A stretch of 64,000 nt of DNA from Halobacteriovoraceae bacterium (GTDB taxonomy: Bacteria > Bdellovibrionota > Bacteriovoracia > Bacteriovoracales > Bacteriovoracaceae), in NCBI GenBank assembly GCA_002713145.1, contig PAVS01000007.1:1-64000 (forward strand). The letters are read 5' to 3'. Below, piece by piece: positions 63,101 through 64,000 of this stretch. The notes under the pieces are model-generated. The model saw only the letters and a program-made list of their open reading frames with translations. It was not told the DNA's origin and made no database searches. A program made the position numbers and the translations under genes. Positions within the stretch are counted from its first letter, which is position 1, and each line of letters begins with the position of its first letter.

Positions 63101-64000
63101 AGCAGATTAAAAAAATTAAAAATTCATTGCTTTCTCGCCAAATCACCACTGCCAAACTTGGTCTAATGACAGCAAAAGATTTGATTAAAAACCGAGACAA
63201 AAACTCTCTGAAAGAAACTCTAAGAGGAGCTCTTGAGAATAATATAGATAAAGTGGTTGATGAATTAGATGTTATGAAAGGCTCGCTTATGAAGATGGGG
63301 CAGATGCTCTCTCTTTTTGGAGGATCATTTTTGCCTAAAGAAGTTCAGAGCTTTCTTAAAAAACTCGAAAATAAAAGCTCGTATTTAGAATGGAGTGAAA
63401 TCAGTAAACAGATCCCGAGTCATTGGCCGGATGAAATTTCTATAGAAACCCAACCCCTTGCTTCAGCCAGTCTAGGACAAGTTCATCTCACTAAGATAGA
63501 GGGGAGCGTTTATTGTATGAAAATACAATATAAAGGGGTGCGTAGAGCCATTGATAATGATATCAAAACCTTAAAATATCTTATAAAGCTCCTTGGATTT
63601 ATCCCTAAGGAGATTGATCTCAATCATTTATTCAATGAAATTAAAGAGATGCTTTTAAAAGAAACCGACTATATTCAAGAAGCTCACAACACTCAGGAGT
63701 TTTTTCAATTATTGTCTCCTTATCCCGAATATATCGTTCCCAGGGTTTTGGATCAATACTCTAACGATATAATTCTCACGACTGAATACCTAGAAGGTGT
63801 GACTCTTCATGAAATTGAAGAACTTAAACTTACCCAAGATCAGAAAGACCAACTCGGTGTTGAATTTATGAAGCTCTTTTTATTAGAGCTATTTATCTTC
63901 GAAAAAGTGCAAACAGATGCTCATTTTGGAAATTTTTTAATTATCCCGGGAGAAAAACCTAAGTGGGGTCTTATTGATTTCGGAGCAACGAAAGTACCCC
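63097..64000 (+). CDS. UbiB/ABC1-family atypical kinase (3' end cut by window)
   Basis: The first 301 residues are present and the stop lies outside. The family marks are KMGQMLSLFGG (KxGQ), PLASASLGQVHL (Ala-rich loop), MKIQYKGV (Lys), QTDAHFGNFLI and LIDFGATK (DFG). These ATPases support ubiquinone synthesis in other bacteria or act on lipid metabolites. The ATGA overlap with the regulator means translational coupling. It therefore shares the palindrome-controlled promoter at 62533. Confidence 0.88.
   Translation, partial: MKQIKKIKNSLLSRQITTAKLGLMTAKDLIKNRDKNSLKETLRGALENNIDKVVDELDVMKGSLMKMGQMLSLFGGSFLPKEVQSFLKKLENKSSYLEWSEISKQIPSHWPDEISIETQPLASASLGQVHLTKIEGSVYCMKIQYKGVRRAIDNDIKTLKYLIKLLGFIPKEIDLNHLFNEIKEMLLKETDYIQEAHNTQEFFQLLSPYPEYIVPRVLDQYSNDIILTTEYLEGVTLHEIEELKLTQDQKDQLGVEFMKLFLLELFIFEKVQTDAHFGNFLIIPGEKPKWGLIDFGATKVP

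Noticed and set aside
1-64000. CRISPR arrays, tRNA or rRNA genes, insertion sequences
   Set aside because: No regularly spaced repeats, cloverleaf sequences, rRNA segments or transposase motifs were seen when reading both strands by eye. A tRNAscan or ISfinder search could still find a missed one.

Overview
This 64 kb window reads as the chromosome of a moderately AT-rich, Gram-negative, didermic bacterium. It carries exported outer-membrane-barrel proteins, a lipoprotein, an AddAB recombination nuclease, five-PAS hybrid kinases and many small exported proteins of unknown family. The gene content and style would fit Bdellovibrionota (Bacteriovorax-like), but no rRNA or other marker gene is present, so this is an inference. 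No tRNA, rRNA, CRISPR array or transposase was recognised.

Layout. 1-400: two tandem copies of an unidentified structured RNA, each ending in a Rho-independent terminator. 470-1851: a zinc-ribbon protein and a PD-(D/E)XK-like protein on the minus strand. 2000-8033: addB-addA. 8166-12343: a lipoprotein and an outer-membrane-like partner, a WYL regulator, an unknown protein and a TPR protein. 12767-20275: an island with a strong promoter, an excisionase-type HTH protein, a SNF2 helicase and a type III Mod/Res pair. 20459-26131: further accessory genes, namely a pair with a UDG-like protein, then a cluster with a nuclease-like protein interrupted by an in-frame TGA, an HNH-like protein, a cold-shock/HEPN-type fusion and two small proteins. 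26128-31679: a Bax-inhibitor-1 protein, a five-PAS hybrid kinase, and RimB/RimK-like proteins.

31682-42310: SelO, a DEAD-box helicase fused to a complete KhpB/Jag-like module and apparently starting at AUC, CvfB, an Omp85-like barrel, exported proteins, a flavin reductase, and an ATP-grasp/zinc-peptidase pair whose start also looks non-canonical. 42307-47423: a stress-type block (Zn alcohol dehydrogenase, large catalase, a GYGPV-motif protein, a beta/gamma-crystallin protein, a Rho-N-like protein). 47661-53896: a secreted serine protease, radical SAM protein, HI0933-type flavoprotein, DUF305 protein and SulP transporter. 54025-54851: a DUF3050 gene behind two FNR/CRP-type boxes. 55504-58294: a type III polyketide synthase operon with a membrane protein and a UbiG-like methyltransferase. 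58455-64000: methyltransferase plus cold-shock protein, a second hybrid kinase, a flavin reductase, and a GbsR/MarR regulator with a palindromic operator that leads into a UbiB/ABC1 kinase cut by the window end.

The most interesting points are the tandem RNA; the 20.4-26.1 kb accessory cluster next to the type III/SNF2 locus; the helicase-KhpB fusion with an AUC start; and two promoters that appear to give leaderless mRNAs.
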